A stretch of 61,846 nt of DNA from Nitrospinia bacterium. Its GTDB lineage: Bacteria; Nitrospinota; Nitrospinia; Nitrospinales; JAJDAT01. The notes under the pieces are model-generated. The model worked only from the letters and a program-made list of their open reading frames with translations, made no database searches and was not told where the DNA came from. Of this stretch, positions 33,190-43,089 are shown piece by piece; within the stretch, counting starts at the first letter, position 1; every line of letters starts with the position of its first letter. A program made the position numbers and the translations under genes. The stretch is from positions 1-61,846 of the forward strand of contig JAJDAT010000018.1 of assembly GCA_029261715.1 (NCBI GenBank). The letters run 5' to 3'.

Positions 33190-33864
33190 TTATAGCATTT
33201 TATGTCCGGAAACCGTCATGGCGCTTACTGAAACTTTACCGTCTTTTACGCCAATGATTCGGCGGTATTCTGGTAAATCTGAAGCTCCAACTCGGGTGTA
33301 TTTATCGGTGTAGCTTTCGACGTCTTTGATCGAGGCATCTTTATTAAAATAATAAACCGAGTATTTGCCCGTAAGGTATTTGCCTTCTTCGTTTTTTACG
33401 CTTTCTTCAATATTAATGGTGAAAGCCATTCTTGGGGTTGCGCGGTTGATTTGTTGAATTCTGCCGTCTTTAACTCTATAAAAAGAACTCATGCCGTCTC
33501 CGCCCATGACAATGCTTTGTCCTAAAGGATGAGCTGGATCGTCGCCAAAGTTTAATTTATATTTTCCGTCAGATTCTTCGAAAGAGCGGGGTCCGCGATG
33601 CATTGCGATAGACGCCAAGTTTTCTGAAGCGAATTCTTTCAATCCTTCGTCTTTTAAAGACACTTCAATTTCTTTAGGGCCTTTAACGGTAATGGTTCCT
33701 TTTTCTTCTTTACCGTCAACGTTTACGGTAATGTCGGCGCTGAATCCGTTAAAGTCAGATTGCCATCGAGCAGTGTTTCCAAAAACTTCTCGCAAAGTTT
33801 CTCGGGCTTCTGGATTATCATCTGCGCTTGTTTCAACATCTTGTTCTTTTGTGTAAGTAGCCAT
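33190..33864 (-). CDS. DUF3386-family protein
   Basis: 224 residues. The overall order agrees with DUF3386 proteins known mostly from cyanobacteria: an N-terminal helix (ARETLREVFGNTARWQSDF), NGFSADITVNVDGKEEKGTI, an AMHRGPRSFEESDGKYKL strand pair, FYRVKDGRIQQINR, RMAFTINIEES and a final VYYFN/SYTDKYTRVG region. It looks like a lipocalin-like beta structure. No signal peptide is visible. Function is not established. It lies downstream of the foldase gene on the same strand with a probable hairpin terminator between them. Confidence 0.7.
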   Translation of the reverse strand: MATYTKEQDVETSADDNPEARETLREVFGNTARWQSDFNGFSADITVNVDGKEEKGTITVKGPKEIEVSLKDEGLKEFASENLASIAMHRGPRSFEESDGKYKLNFGDDPAHPLGQSIVMGGDGMSSFYRVKDGRIQQINRATPRMAFTINIEESVKNEEGKYLTGKYSVYYFNKDASIKDVESYTDKYTRVGASDLPEYRRIIGVKDGKVSVSAMTVSGHKML

Positions 33865-33914
33865 TTAAACTCCCAAAATAAGTAATAAAAGGTTTTAAGC
33901 CTTTTAATGGATAA

Positions 33915-33958
33915 AAAATAATAACGCGGTTAGAAATTGGCGTTTGCCATAAACCGCG
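33915..33958 (-). terminator. probable intrinsic terminator of the foldase gene
   Basis: On the minus strand AAACCGCGGTTT is followed later by AACCGCG and TTATTATTTTTT. Arms CGCGGTT (33925-33931) and AACCGCG (33952-33958) pair, with the T-rich tract on the downstream side. Confidence 0.5.
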
Positions 33959-33965
33959 GTTTGGC

Positions 33966-35054
33966 TTAAGAGCCGTATAGAATTTCGATTTTAGAATCTT
34001 TTTTTAAGTTCTCAGTATATTCGGCTAATTTTTTTTGTCCTTCTACCGTGATTAAGTGCTTTAGGATAGGTTGTTCTACATCCTTAAACGGCGCCATATC
34101 TGCGGGCTTTGTTTCAAGTAATTGGACAACGTGATAACCAAAAGGCGTTTTGACAACATCGTCTCCCACTTGGTTAGGTTTGAGTTTTAAAATAGCTTCG
34201 TCGAAGTTTGGAGGAAAAACCCCTTTATACATAAAACCTAAATCGCCGCCATTTTTAGCCGTCGCTTTGTCGCGAGAATATTTTTCCGCCATTTCGGAGA
34301 AGTCAGCGCCAGCGCGAATTTCCGCTAAAATATTTTTAGCGCTTTCCCATGCCTGTTGGCTAAACTCGGCTTGTTTTGCTTCAATTTGATCTTTCGGAAC
34401 GTCTTTAAACATTTCCTTCGTGAAGTGAGGAATATAGATGTGTTTTGCCCTATAAGATTCTGGTCGTTTAAACCTGTCTTTATGGCTATCGTAAAACTTT
34501 TGGACTTCTTCTTTTTGAATTTTGATTTTGCCTCGAATTTGACTTTCAACTAACCGTTCAATCATTAAGTCGATTCCAATATTTGTTCGAAGGCTTTCTA
34601 CATTAAGATCTCTTGCTTGCAGGGCTTTTTTAAAAGCGTCTTCATTTGGGTAGGCCGACATTAATTTTTTAAGTTCTTTTTCGACAATTTTCGGGTCTGA
34701 AGTTTTATTAGCTTTTTTCGCTTCTTGTCGCAACAATTCCCTTATAACTTCATTATTAACTACATCCTTTATAACTCTAGTTTTTTGCTCGTTTAGAATG
34801 TTTTTTGGATCTTGGCCGGTTGCCCCTAAAGCTTTTTCTAAATCGCCTTTCAATTGATCCATAATGCGATTGAACTTAAATTTAATGTAGTGCGAGTTAA
34901 TCGGCTGGTCGTTAACTTTCGCAACTACTGGTGGAATATTCATTCCCTCCGAATGATCGGAAAAAGCTTTTTCTTCTGCGGCAATATTGGATGCGTTAAA
35001 GCAGAAAATTAAAAAAATAAATACAACAAGACGAACATAAAATTTTGGAGTCAT
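33966..35054 (-). CDS. periplasmic parvulin-type peptidyl-prolyl isomerase (SurA/PpiC-like)
   Basis: 362 residues. The N-terminus is a signal peptide (FYVRLVVFIFLIFCFNASNI, cleavage after about 26). Residues about 40-190 are a SurA-type helical chaperone domain. The parvulin domain follows (about 200-340): YRAKHIYIPH, a long insertion, SRDKATAKNGGDLGFMYKG, FGYHVVQLLE. It would assist folding of exported and outer-membrane proteins. The Nfu-type gene lies upstream on the same strand, 46 bases away, but a functional link is not obvious. Confidence 0.9.
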   Translation of the reverse strand: MTPKFYVRLVVFIFLIFCFNASNIAAEEKAFSDHSEGMNIPPVVAKVNDQPINSHYIKFKFNRIMDQLKGDLEKALGATGQDPKNILNEQKTRVIKDVVNNEVIRELLRQEAKKANKTSDPKIVEKELKKLMSAYPNEDAFKKALQARDLNVESLRTNIGIDLMIERLVESQIRGKIKIQKEEVQKFYDSHKDRFKRPESYRAKHIYIPHFTKEMFKDVPKDQIEAKQAEFSQQAWESAKNILAEIRAGADFSEMAEKYSRDKATAKNGGDLGFMYKGVFPPNFDEAILKLKPNQVGDDVVKTPFGYHVVQLLETKPADMAPFKDVEQPILKHLITVEGQKKLAEYTENLKKDSKIEILYGS

Positions 35055-35100
35055 TTCAAAATTCCTAAATTGGGGCTTGAATAAAATGCGATGTTTAGAT

Positions 35101-35790
35101 TTAAACTGATTTTACAGTCAGAGCTTTATCCAACTGTTGCTTAACTTGTTTTTCTATGAATTGAAGAGTTCCTGAAGCCGATGTGGAACAGCTACTACAA
35201 GCGCCTTGGTAATGGATTAGTATAACGTCTTCTTCTATTCCCTTGAGTTCGACGCCTCCTCCATCGCGAGCTAAGTTTGCGCGAATAGAACGGTCTAAAA
35301 CAGCTTCGATAGCTTTGAGTTTGTCTTCCTCCGATAACGTCGTGAAATCTTTTGCAAAGAGGGCGTCATCTGGTTTTTCTTTTTCGACTGTTTCGTAATA
35401 ATGAGCGAAGCGGTCAATCGTTTGCCAAACGTGTTCTTTAATAAAATCCCATTCAACGGAATCTTCCTTTGTAACGGTCACAAAGTTATCCATAATAAAA
35501 ACGCTCTTAACGGGATCTAGCTCAAGTAATTCTTCTCCAAGGCGATCGCCTTCGCAATTTTCCTTATTTAGGTAATTTCTTTTCCCGTTTTGAAGAACGA
35601 AAGCGTTAAGGACAAACTGTAATGCGTGGACATTTGGCGTTTCCCTTGTTCGTAAAACTTTTACGATAGACTTTTTTTCCGCATTAGGTTTGGGTCTAAA
35701 AGTTTTCCCGCCTGCAAGCGGCGGAGGACTTGGTTTGTCTGTTTTTGTTTTTAGTGCTTCTTGTCTTTTTAGAACGTCGCTAAGTTTCAC
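35101..35790 (-). CDS. Nfu-type Fe-S cluster carrier protein (copy 1)
   Basis: 229 residues. An N-terminal Lys/Pro-rich linker is followed by a diverged Nfu N-terminal domain (about 45-130, TPNVHALQFVLNAFV, KSVFIMDNFVTVTK). The C-terminal NifU-like domain (about 155-229) contains NLARDGGGVELKG and GACSSCSTSASGTLQFIE, with the CxxC that binds a [4Fe-4S] cluster between two subunits. It delivers clusters to target enzymes. A second, diverged copy is at 54268-54954. An Fe-S-rich oxidoreductase operon is elsewhere in the window and may be a client. Confidence 0.88.
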   Translation of the reverse strand: MKLSDVLKRQEALKTKTDKPSPPPLAGGKTFRPKPNAEKKSIVKVLRTRETPNVHALQFVLNAFVLQNGKRNYLNKENCEGDRLGEELLELDPVKSVFIMDNFVTVTKEDSVEWDFIKEHVWQTIDRFAHYYETVEKEKPDDALFAKDFTTLSEEDKLKAIEAVLDRSIRANLARDGGGVELKGIEEDVILIHYQGACSSCSTSASGTLQFIEKQVKQQLDKALTVKSV

Positions 35791-36020
35791 CTTTTACTCC
35801 ACGTCAAAAACTGGAGGAATTCCTCCAGACAATCGCTCGATTCTCATTGATTTTATTAAATCTTAACATAATAATATAAAACTCTAAGAAAACCAATGGA
35901 ACGTTTGAAAGCGTCTCGAAAAATTTTCTAGAAACTCAATGAGTTGTAAAGTTAAAGCCACGCTTACGATAAACTCCTTATTTTCTCAATAACTTGCCTT
36001 TTTTAAGCTTAATTAAATAG

Positions 36021-37526
36021 ATGACAGAAAATTCTTTGTCTTTTGGCGCGGGGTCCTTTGCTATTTTGGGGGGCTATTTGGCGATTATGCTTGGCATAGG
36101 AGCATTGGCTCGCTTTAAGCGAAAAGATGATAGTTTGAGCGATTTCTTTTTAGCCGGACGAAGTTTTGGCTTCTTTGTATTAGTCATGACTTTGTTTGCC
36201 ACGCAATATAGTGGGAATACGATTGTTGGGTTTACGTCAGCTTCTTATCGCAATGGTTTTGGTTTCTTAGTTTGTGTCCACTTCATGACTGCCATTGTGG
36301 CTGCGTATTTGCTTTTTGCGCCCGCTTTATACCGTTTGAGCAGGGAAAGAGAATATATAACCCCTGGCGACTATATTTATGATCGATTTGGGAGCCATAC
36401 GCTAAGAATTGTCGTGTCTGTTTTAATGGTTTATGCGTTGTGTAATTTTGCTGTTGCGCAAGTGAAAACATTGGGAGTGGCTTTTGCCGGTATTTCTCAA
36501 GGCAGAATTCCCGTTTGGGTGGGCGCCGTGGGATTGGTAGTGATTATGCTGATATATGAATCGCTTGGAGGAATGCGCAGCGTTGCTTGGACCGACGCGA
36601 TTCAGGGCATTGCTTTGATGAGCGGTCTTATCTTGCTATTGGTTCTGACTTTAACCCATATTTCAGATCTTAGCAGCGCGGTGGAAAAGCTTGGTTCTAA
36701 TCCCCTAACAAAAATGAAAATTGAACGTCCGGATTTTGAAGGAAGCCTGCATTGGTTGAGTTTTATCGTGATGGTTGGACTGGGAGGCGCAATTTATCCG
36801 CAGGCGATCCAAAGAATTTTTTCCGCAAAGAAGCCCGAAGTTCTAAAGAAGTCTTTGGCGGTAATGGCTTTTTTACCTTTTTTTACAGCTTTAATTGCAG
36901 TTATTGTTGGAGTGGTGATGGCCGCTCACTTGCCCAGTTTGGAAGCTCAGAGCTTGATCCAGGGGAAAGACACTCTTTCCGCAGAAAGTGTTTTTTCGTT
37001 GATATGCCTGGAGATCACTAAAACTTCAGCGTTAGGTTATTGGGCCGTCGCGGTTATCTTCGCGGCTCTTGTCGCAGCCGTTATGTCCACAACTGACTCG
37101 GCCTTATTGAGTTTAGGATCAATTGCAGCGCAAGATTTTTACCGACCTCTCAAGCCTGGAGTTAAGGAAGAAAAGTTAACCCAATTTGGGAAAAAAGCGA
37201 CTTGGTTTTTCATGGCCCCCATAACATATTTTGCTTTAGCGTATGAAGGAACTTTAGTGCAATTGCTACAATTAAAGTTTGAATTACTTATTCAATGCGT
37301 TCCTTGTTTTTATTTGGGAATTCATTGGAAAGGTTTGACTGCAAAGGCCGCTCTTGCAGGCATTTTCACAGGATTAGCGACGACACTAATTTTGACTTTT
37401 GCGGGAGATTTAGGAATTTCAGAAACAAATCATAAACTTGTTTGGGGAATTCATGCTGGGATAATAGGACTATTGATAAACGTAATTGTTTGCGGAACCA
37501 GTTTGTTCCGTGGTACAAAGGTGTGA
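36021..37526 (+). CDS. sodium:solute symporter (SSS family)
   Basis: 501 residues with about 13 hydrophobic segments along the whole length. Family features: an opening GSFAILGGYLAIMLGIGALA, a FFLAGRSFGF segment, FATQYSGNTIVGFTSASY in the second helix, a YESLGGMRSVAWTDAIQG segment (the SSS signature) and PQAIQRIFSAK after it. It resembles the PutP/PanF branch. The substrate could be proline, pantothenate or another small acid; it cannot be decided here. purM follows 24 bases later on the same strand. Confidence 0.9.
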   Translation: MTENSLSFGAGSFAILGGYLAIMLGIGALARFKRKDDSLSDFFLAGRSFGFFVLVMTLFATQYSGNTIVGFTSASYRNGFGFLVCVHFMTAIVAAYLLFAPALYRLSREREYITPGDYIYDRFGSHTLRIVVSVLMVYALCNFAVAQVKTLGVAFAGISQGRIPVWVGAVGLVVIMLIYESLGGMRSVAWTDAIQGIALMSGLILLLVLTLTHISDLSSAVEKLGSNPLTKMKIERPDFEGSLHWLSFIVMVGLGGAIYPQAIQRIFSAKKPEVLKKSLAVMAFLPFFTALIAVIVGVVMAAHLPSLEAQSLIQGKDTLSAESVFSLICLEITKTSALGYWAVAVIFAALVAAVMSTTDSALLSLGSIAAQDFYRPLKPGVKEEKLTQFGKKATWFFMAPITYFALAYEGTLVQLLQLKFELLIQCVPCFYLGIHWKGLTAKAALAGIFTGLATTLILTFAGDLGISETNHKLVWGIHAGIIGLLINVIVCGTSLFRGTKV

Positions 37527-37550
37527 ACCCCTATAATTTTACGAGAACAT

Positions 37551-38645
37551 ATGACAATCAAAAATGACCCAAGCGCTTCGCAATATGCTCAGAGCGGAGT
37601 GGATACCCATTCTGCTGGAGAGTCTTTGAGCGGACTTTTAAAACATATATCGCCCACTTGGAAATTTAACCCAGACTACCCTGTGTTGGGGGGGAAGGGT
37701 TTTTACGCTAGTGTTATAGATATTGGTAATGGCGACGGTATTGCTTTTTGTACCGATGGAGTTGGAACCAAAATAGTTGTCGCCGAGATGATGGATAAAT
37801 ACGACACGATTGGAATTGATTGTGTCGCGATGAATGTTAACGATGCGATTTGTGTGGGCGCACGCCCCATTAGTATGGTTGATTATATTGCATGTCCCAA
37901 AACGGATGGCCGAATTTTTGAAGAAATTGGCAAAGGTTTGGCCGATGGGGCTAAGCAAAGCTCGATCAGCATTAGCGGTGGAGAAATATCGCAAGTAGGA
38001 GAGATTGTAAAAGGGATAGATTTAAACGCGTCGTGTATCGGTCACGTTAAAATAGACAAAATAAATACCGGAAGCAGAATTAAACCGGGAAACGTAATCA
38101 TTGGTCTTGAAAGCTCGGGAATTCATGCGAACGGGTTAACTTTGGCGCGTAAGGTTTTGCTTGGCGAAACGATAGAAGAACAGAAGGCTAATTTGCATAA
38201 TCATGAAAAAGCCTTTTGCAATAGTTTGGGTATGGAGTTACTAAATCCCACGAGAATATATGTTGCAGAAATTATGGAGCTTATAGATTCGGTTGACGTA
38301 AAAGGCATGGCGCATATAACCGGCGGTGGATTCACTAATTTAAATCGTCTTGCGGTCGATAACGTTCGTTTTTCAATCGAAGCTGACATTAACGTTCCAG
38401 CCGTGTTTCGCGTGATTCAAGAAAGAGGAAAAGTTTCTAACGCTGAGATGTATGAAGTATTTAATATGGGGATCGGTTTTTGCGTTATCGTTGATAATGC
38501 GGAGGCAGATAAAGCGATTCGTATTTTGGAGAGACATGGCACTCCATCAAGCGTAATTGGTCGCGTTACTTATGGCGATGGTAAAGAAGTTGTTTTACCG
38601 AAATTAGGACTTGTTGGACAGGGGACGTCTTTTTTGGACGTTTAA
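37551..38645 (+). CDS. purM: phosphoribosylformylglycinamidine cyclo-ligase (AIR synthetase)
   Basis: 364 residues. PurM signature: YAQSGVDTHSAGESL, GIAFCTDGVGTKIVVAEMM with the nucleotide-binding GVGTK, CVAMNVNDAICVGARPI, a later SGGEISQVG, and GLESSGIHANGLTLARK. It makes aminoimidazole ribotide from FGAM in purine synthesis. Slightly longer than E. coli PurM (345). The symporter gene lies 24 bases upstream and may be co-transcribed; the AsmA-like gene converges from downstream. Confidence 0.96.
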   Translation: MTIKNDPSASQYAQSGVDTHSAGESLSGLLKHISPTWKFNPDYPVLGGKGFYASVIDIGNGDGIAFCTDGVGTKIVVAEMMDKYDTIGIDCVAMNVNDAICVGARPISMVDYIACPKTDGRIFEEIGKGLADGAKQSSISISGGEISQVGEIVKGIDLNASCIGHVKIDKINTGSRIKPGNVIIGLESSGIHANGLTLARKVLLGETIEEQKANLHNHEKAFCNSLGMELLNPTRIYVAEIMELIDSVDVKGMAHITGGGFTNLNRLAVDNVRFSIEADINVPAVFRVIQERGKVSNAEMYEVFNMGIGFCVIVDNAEADKAIRILERHGTPSSVIGRVTYGDGKEVVLPKLGLVGQGTSFLDV

Positions 38646-38675
38646 ATTTTAAGCCTGTTTCCAATCTGAAAACCG

Positions 38676-41600
38676 CTAAAAGAGTTTAACCTTTCCTTCA
38701 GAGTCAAAATAAACTCCCTGAGCAGCCAAGTATTGTAAAACGTTTTTAAGTTGAGCAAGCTTATTTAAAGCTTCGGTTATTTGCTTGAATTGTTTTAGCG
38801 AACTCACTGAAATTCGTTTGAGCCCTGGCGCTTGAATTATGTTCCCTAAAATTTTGTCTTTTAGTTGAATATCTACGCTTAAGTTTCCGTTTTCCAAAAC
38901 CAAAAATAATTGGTGTGGAGTGGCTAGATTGAGTTTAGATCTAGTGGAAACAATTGCGGGTTTGCTTTCTTCGGGATCTAAAAAGAGTAGAATTCTATCT
39001 AAAGCTTCTTCGCCAATCCGTGTGATTGCTATTTTAGCTTCAATTTCCTCTATACCAACCGCTTCGCTTTCGTTGTTAATTTTTAAGCCTAATCCTACGC
39101 TACCGTCAATTTCAGTTTTCTCTTTTGGGGCGTTCAGTTTTTGTCCGGTTAAGTCTTCAAAACTCAGTTCGGCGAATTCTGTGAAAAATTTCAGCGCGGG
39201 ACCTTGAGGCGTTTGTTCTAAAAATAAGTTGCCTGCAACGCCGCCAGACAAAACGTCTAACAAGAATTTCTCAACGCGTAATTGATTGTCTTTATAAAAA
39301 AGATCGACGCCAACATTTTTTGCGCGGTATTTATCGAAGCGCAGAGATTTAATTGTGAAGATATCTTTGAATGGGGAAAATTCCCTTAATTGAGAGAAGT
39401 AACCTTTTTGCGCCGCAGTTATGGAAGGTCTTTGAGTTAACGTAAAATCACTTTTATTTAATAATAGTTTTTTGCTGAAAATTATTTTTCCATTTATCTC
39501 TTGGATTTCTATATTGGGCGCCATTAATAAATTAAAGCGATCAAATCCTAAATTACCGCCAGCCTCAATTTGTTTGCCCGCATTCTGATTCAATTGAAAG
39601 TTAAAGTTTAATCCTCCTGTTGTTTTTATTTCTTTGACTAAAGGAGGGATGGCGCTTGCGTTTAATTCAGCGTTTACTTTCACCGAAGCGTCTATTGTTT
39701 TGATTAGATTATCGGGAGTAGGTTCTAGAGATTTGTTCAGAAATTGTTTGAATCCTTCTACCTTACCGGTAACAGAAGCTTGAACGCCAACGGCTGGAAC
39801 CTTAAAGCTTTGTTCCAAAAACGAAAGCTGGTTCCAGTTTTGAAGTAGATAGTTGAATTGAAACTCCGGGTTTAGAGCCTGATCGCCAAGAACATCTTTC
39901 TTCAAAAGCTTGGCAATAGATATTTTGCCAAGGATCTTAGCGTTTCCGTTTTCAAAGTTTGCGTTTAAATTATGATTGAGCCCTTCAATTTTTATATCTT
40001 TTTGCGGCATTTCTACTGATACATTTTCGACGGAAACTTTGGCGCCTAGTTTTAAAGGGATCTCAAGATTTTTAGCGGCTCCAGGAGTTGGGATATCCCC
40101 ATCTAGATCGAAATTTAAAGAGGCTTTCCCGGATGCTTGAATGTCTTGGTTTTTAAATTCGTCAATTGCAACTTTGATAGCGGCTCGCCCTTGTTTATTT
40201 TTATAGCTTATAAGGGTGGACGCATTCAAATTTTTCGCTGATAGTTTAGGTAAGGAAACCGTTGCGTTTTGAATTCCAAATCTGCCGGAAAGTTCAAGAG
40301 GTAAGTTAAACTTTTTAAGATCTGAAGGAGTGGGAGCGTTTCCTTTCGCTTCAAGATTAAGAGATGCGATTCCTTGTAAAGTTAAGTTTTGCGCCTGAGT
40401 TTTGACAGATTCGGGAGCTTTTTGCCAGATGCTTCCAAGGTCAGCTTTTGGCATACGCACTTTAAGATCGAATGATTTTCCCCAGTCGTTTAAATTTCCC
40501 TGGGCTCTAATTTCTAAGAGAGAGGGAAGTGACAGTTGAGCGGTTTGAATAACGACATCGCCTTTTTTTAGATTTTGCCTACTCTCGGTTTTGAGCTGAA
40601 CTTCTTCCAGGGCTATGAAAAAATCTTTATCCATTTTGTAGGATGGTGAAAGGATTTTAGCGGTAATAGCTGCCTTGGTGTTTGCTAATGTTTTATCTCC
40701 GACATCAGCTGAAAACTTTAGGTTAAACCCACCCGCCTCGATTTGATTTAAAGCGGCAATTTTGGCTGTGTTTATCATTCCATTGAGCGAAATGTTGCGC
40801 GCGTTTTGTTCCTTGGGGTACAAATCCGCTCCTACATTTGCCGTCAACTTAAGATCTGAAATACTCGCGTTAGGTTTTAGTAACTCGGCGGATTCAAGAT
40901 CGATATTTGCTTCATAAGTAAGAGGAATCATGCCGTAGTTCCCTGTTAAAGGAATTGATTTGCCTATCTTAATAATTGATTTGGTTTTAATCGGTCCAGC
41001 GAGAGCCAAGTCTGGAGCCAAAGCTTTATCTAGATTTAAATCTATAGTGATAGCGGGGATTGTTAGTTTTTGATCGTCTTTTAAAGATGCTTTTAAAGTG
41101 GTTTTTAGATTTAGATTGTTTATGGATGCGCTGGGAACGGCGAGATCTACTTTATTAACTTTTATATCGATAGATGTGTCGGCTTTTTGAGGAAAGAACT
41201 CTTCGTTTAAGTTGCCTTCTAATTTAATCGTTTCCGTTACGGTTCCATCAAGCTTAGAAAATCCAATTTGTTGCCAAATTGCATCTGGAAGAAAGGCTTT
41301 AACTTGTTGTAAGTTGATTTTTGAAAATTGTGATAGACGAAAAGATTTTTTCCCAAAATCGAAGACTTTTCCTTCTAAAGTTAATTTCTCCAAAGGACCG
41401 GAGGCTAATTGAATTTTTAGCGATTCAAAGTCGCCCTTTGCAAAGTTTCCACTTGCGGAACCATTTGCAGAGAAATCGGTTTTTATTACTCCAAACTCGG
41501 GGTGATCCATTTCAGCCGACTTTAGGGAAGTTTTAAATGTCACTTCGTTTTTTGTTAAGCCAGGTTGTGTCGCAATAATTTCTAAATTTTGGTTTAAATT

Positions 41601-43085
41601 TCCGGCTCTATAGTTTTTAAAATTTGCAGAAGTTAATTTGAGATTTATGTTGGCTTTTGCCGATTGTGGAATAAGGTTCTCTAGGCGGATGTTGCTGAGA
41701 GCGACATCTGCCGAAAAATTTTCAACGTTTGCTTCCATTTCAGGATAGCTTAATGCAACGTTTTTTAGGCTGATAGAGCCATTTGGAATTTCAGCGGTTT
41801 TAAGTTGGTTGTTGGATAACTCTCCAATGACTTTGAGATCTTTTACGCTGAATTTTCCTCTAAGGTCGATCTCCGGTACAACTGCAAGAGGTTTAATGAT
41901 ATTGGTCAATTCGGAAAGATCCAAGTCGACTGAAGATAAAACTGTTTGGAAAATTGGATTTGTTTTAAACCTGGCCACAACGGCATTCATTTCAATTTGA
42001 TTGTTATTTCCAATTTGTAAGAGAAAACGTTCCAGTTGAGCGGATTCGTTTCTTAAGTTTACCGAGACCCTAAAGTCTGTTTCTATATCAGGCGAAGGTA
42101 AGGTTTTTTTTATTTTGACTGAGTTATTGGAAATATTTAATCGACCTCCTAAAACAAATTGCCAAAGGTTTTTCGCTGAGAGGGTGAACGCCGTCGATAA
42201 ATTAGTTTTAACTTCTGTCTCAGATGAGAATTGGCGAAATTCTAAATTTGGCTGATCTTTGGGAGCGTCTATTGAAACGCTCAGGTCAGCGCGAATTTTG
42301 TCCAAATTAAAATTCCCGGTTGCCTTTACGCTAAGCCCATTTAACCTGGCGACTAAATCGTTATCTTGGTTCAGTAAAAGCCTTAAATTTTTAACCCGCA
42401 GTTCGTTTAAGACTGCTGCAATAGGTATTGGAGGTAATCCTGTTGAGCTTTTAGGGGCTGGCGCTTGTTTCTTGGGTGTTTTTCCAAGTTCTAAAAGTGG
42501 CTGAAAATTCCAGATTCCATTTTGCGAGATTAATTTGATGTCTGGATAATCTATTGCGGCTTCATTAAGGATAAATTTTCCTTGTAGGAGTTTAGTTAAG
42601 TCGTAATCCAATATGATCGACTTAGCGTAAAAAAAGTTGCCACCTTTCCCTACATTAAATTGAGATAATTCTATGCCACTCAAAAAGCTAAAATCTAATC
42701 TGTTTATAGAGACGGGAATATTTAAAGTTTTAGTTAATTGTTGTTCGGCTAAAACTCTTAATTTCTCTCGAGGTAAGTAGAGCTCTATCAATATGCTGGC
42801 AGCGACAATTAAGAGAATTACGAGGCCGATAAAATCTAGAGCCAAACGCAAAAAACCAATGCGTTTTTTGGGTGGAGGTTCTTTAGTTTTTGTTTCCTGA
42901 GGAGGTTGAGACTCCTGTTTTACGGGTTGTATTTCTGGTTCTTTAGCCTTTGTTTTGCCGATATTCTTTTTTAACAGGTTTAATACTAATGAAGGTTCTG
43001 GCGGTGGTAGATCAAGGTCAAAATCCTCGGATGATGATTCTGGCCGTGGTAGATCAAGATCAAAATCATCGGAAGAATTAGTCAT
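38676..43085 (-). CDS. large AsmA-family membrane-anchored protein
   Basis: 1469 residues. A proline-rich N-terminus holds two copies of a DFDLDLP(R/P)PE motif, then a single membrane helix (about 78-102, LRLALDFIGLVILLIVAASI). After it comes an AsmA-type start (LTKTLNIPVSINRLDFSFLS) and over 1200 residues of long beta-strand repeats rich in Leu, Asn and Lys. The C-terminus (LSGGVAGNLFLEQTPQGP) matches the AsmA_2 region. The family (AsmA, TamB, YhdP) forms hydrophobic grooves that bridge inner and outer membranes and carry phospholipids. The M28 peptidase gene lies 4 bases upstream on the same strand, so they are likely co-transcribed. Confidence 0.85.
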   Translation of the reverse strand: MTNSSDDFDLDLPRPESSSEDFDLDLPPPEPSLVLNLLKKNIGKTKAKEPEIQPVKQESQPPQETKTKEPPPKKRIGFLRLALDFIGLVILLIVAASILIELYLPREKLRVLAEQQLTKTLNIPVSINRLDFSFLSGIELSQFNVGKGGNFFYAKSIILDYDLTKLLQGKFILNEAAIDYPDIKLISQNGIWNFQPLLELGKTPKKQAPAPKSSTGLPPIPIAAVLNELRVKNLRLLLNQDNDLVARLNGLSVKATGNFNLDKIRADLSVSIDAPKDQPNLEFRQFSSETEVKTNLSTAFTLSAKNLWQFVLGGRLNISNNSVKIKKTLPSPDIETDFRVSVNLRNESAQLERFLLQIGNNNQIEMNAVVARFKTNPIFQTVLSSVDLDLSELTNIIKPLAVVPEIDLRGKFSVKDLKVIGELSNNQLKTAEIPNGSISLKNVALSYPEMEANVENFSADVALSNIRLENLIPQSAKANINLKLTSANFKNYRAGNLNQNLEIIATQPGLTKNEVTFKTSLKSAEMDHPEFGVIKTDFSANGSASGNFAKGDFESLKIQLASGPLEKLTLEGKVFDFGKKSFRLSQFSKINLQQVKAFLPDAIWQQIGFSKLDGTVTETIKLEGNLNEEFFPQKADTSIDIKVNKVDLAVPSASINNLNLKTTLKASLKDDQKLTIPAITIDLNLDKALAPDLALAGPIKTKSIIKIGKSIPLTGNYGMIPLTYEANIDLESAELLKPNASISDLKLTANVGADLYPKEQNARNISLNGMINTAKIAALNQIEAGGFNLKFSADVGDKTLANTKAAITAKILSPSYKMDKDFFIALEEVQLKTESRQNLKKGDVVIQTAQLSLPSLLEIRAQGNLNDWGKSFDLKVRMPKADLGSIWQKAPESVKTQAQNLTLQGIASLNLEAKGNAPTPSDLKKFNLPLELSGRFGIQNATVSLPKLSAKNLNASTLISYKNKQGRAAIKVAIDEFKNQDIQASGKASLNFDLDGDIPTPGAAKNLEIPLKLGAKVSVENVSVEMPQKDIKIEGLNHNLNANFENGNAKILGKISIAKLLKKDVLGDQALNPEFQFNYLLQNWNQLSFLEQSFKVPAVGVQASVTGKVEGFKQFLNKSLEPTPDNLIKTIDASVKVNAELNASAIPPLVKEIKTTGGLNFNFQLNQNAGKQIEAGGNLGFDRFNLLMAPNIEIQEINGKIIFSKKLLLNKSDFTLTQRPSITAAQKGYFSQLREFSPFKDIFTIKSLRFDKYRAKNVGVDLFYKDNQLRVEKFLLDVLSGGVAGNLFLEQTPQGPALKFFTEFAELSFEDLTGQKLNAPKEKTEIDGSVGLGLKINNESEAVGIEEIEAKIAITRIGEEALDRILLFLDPEESKPAIVSTRSKLNLATPHQLFLVLENGNLSVDIQLKDKILGNIIQAPGLKRISVSSLKQFKQITEALNKLAQLKNVLQYLAAQGVYFDSEGKVKLF

Positions 43086-43089
43086 TGTA

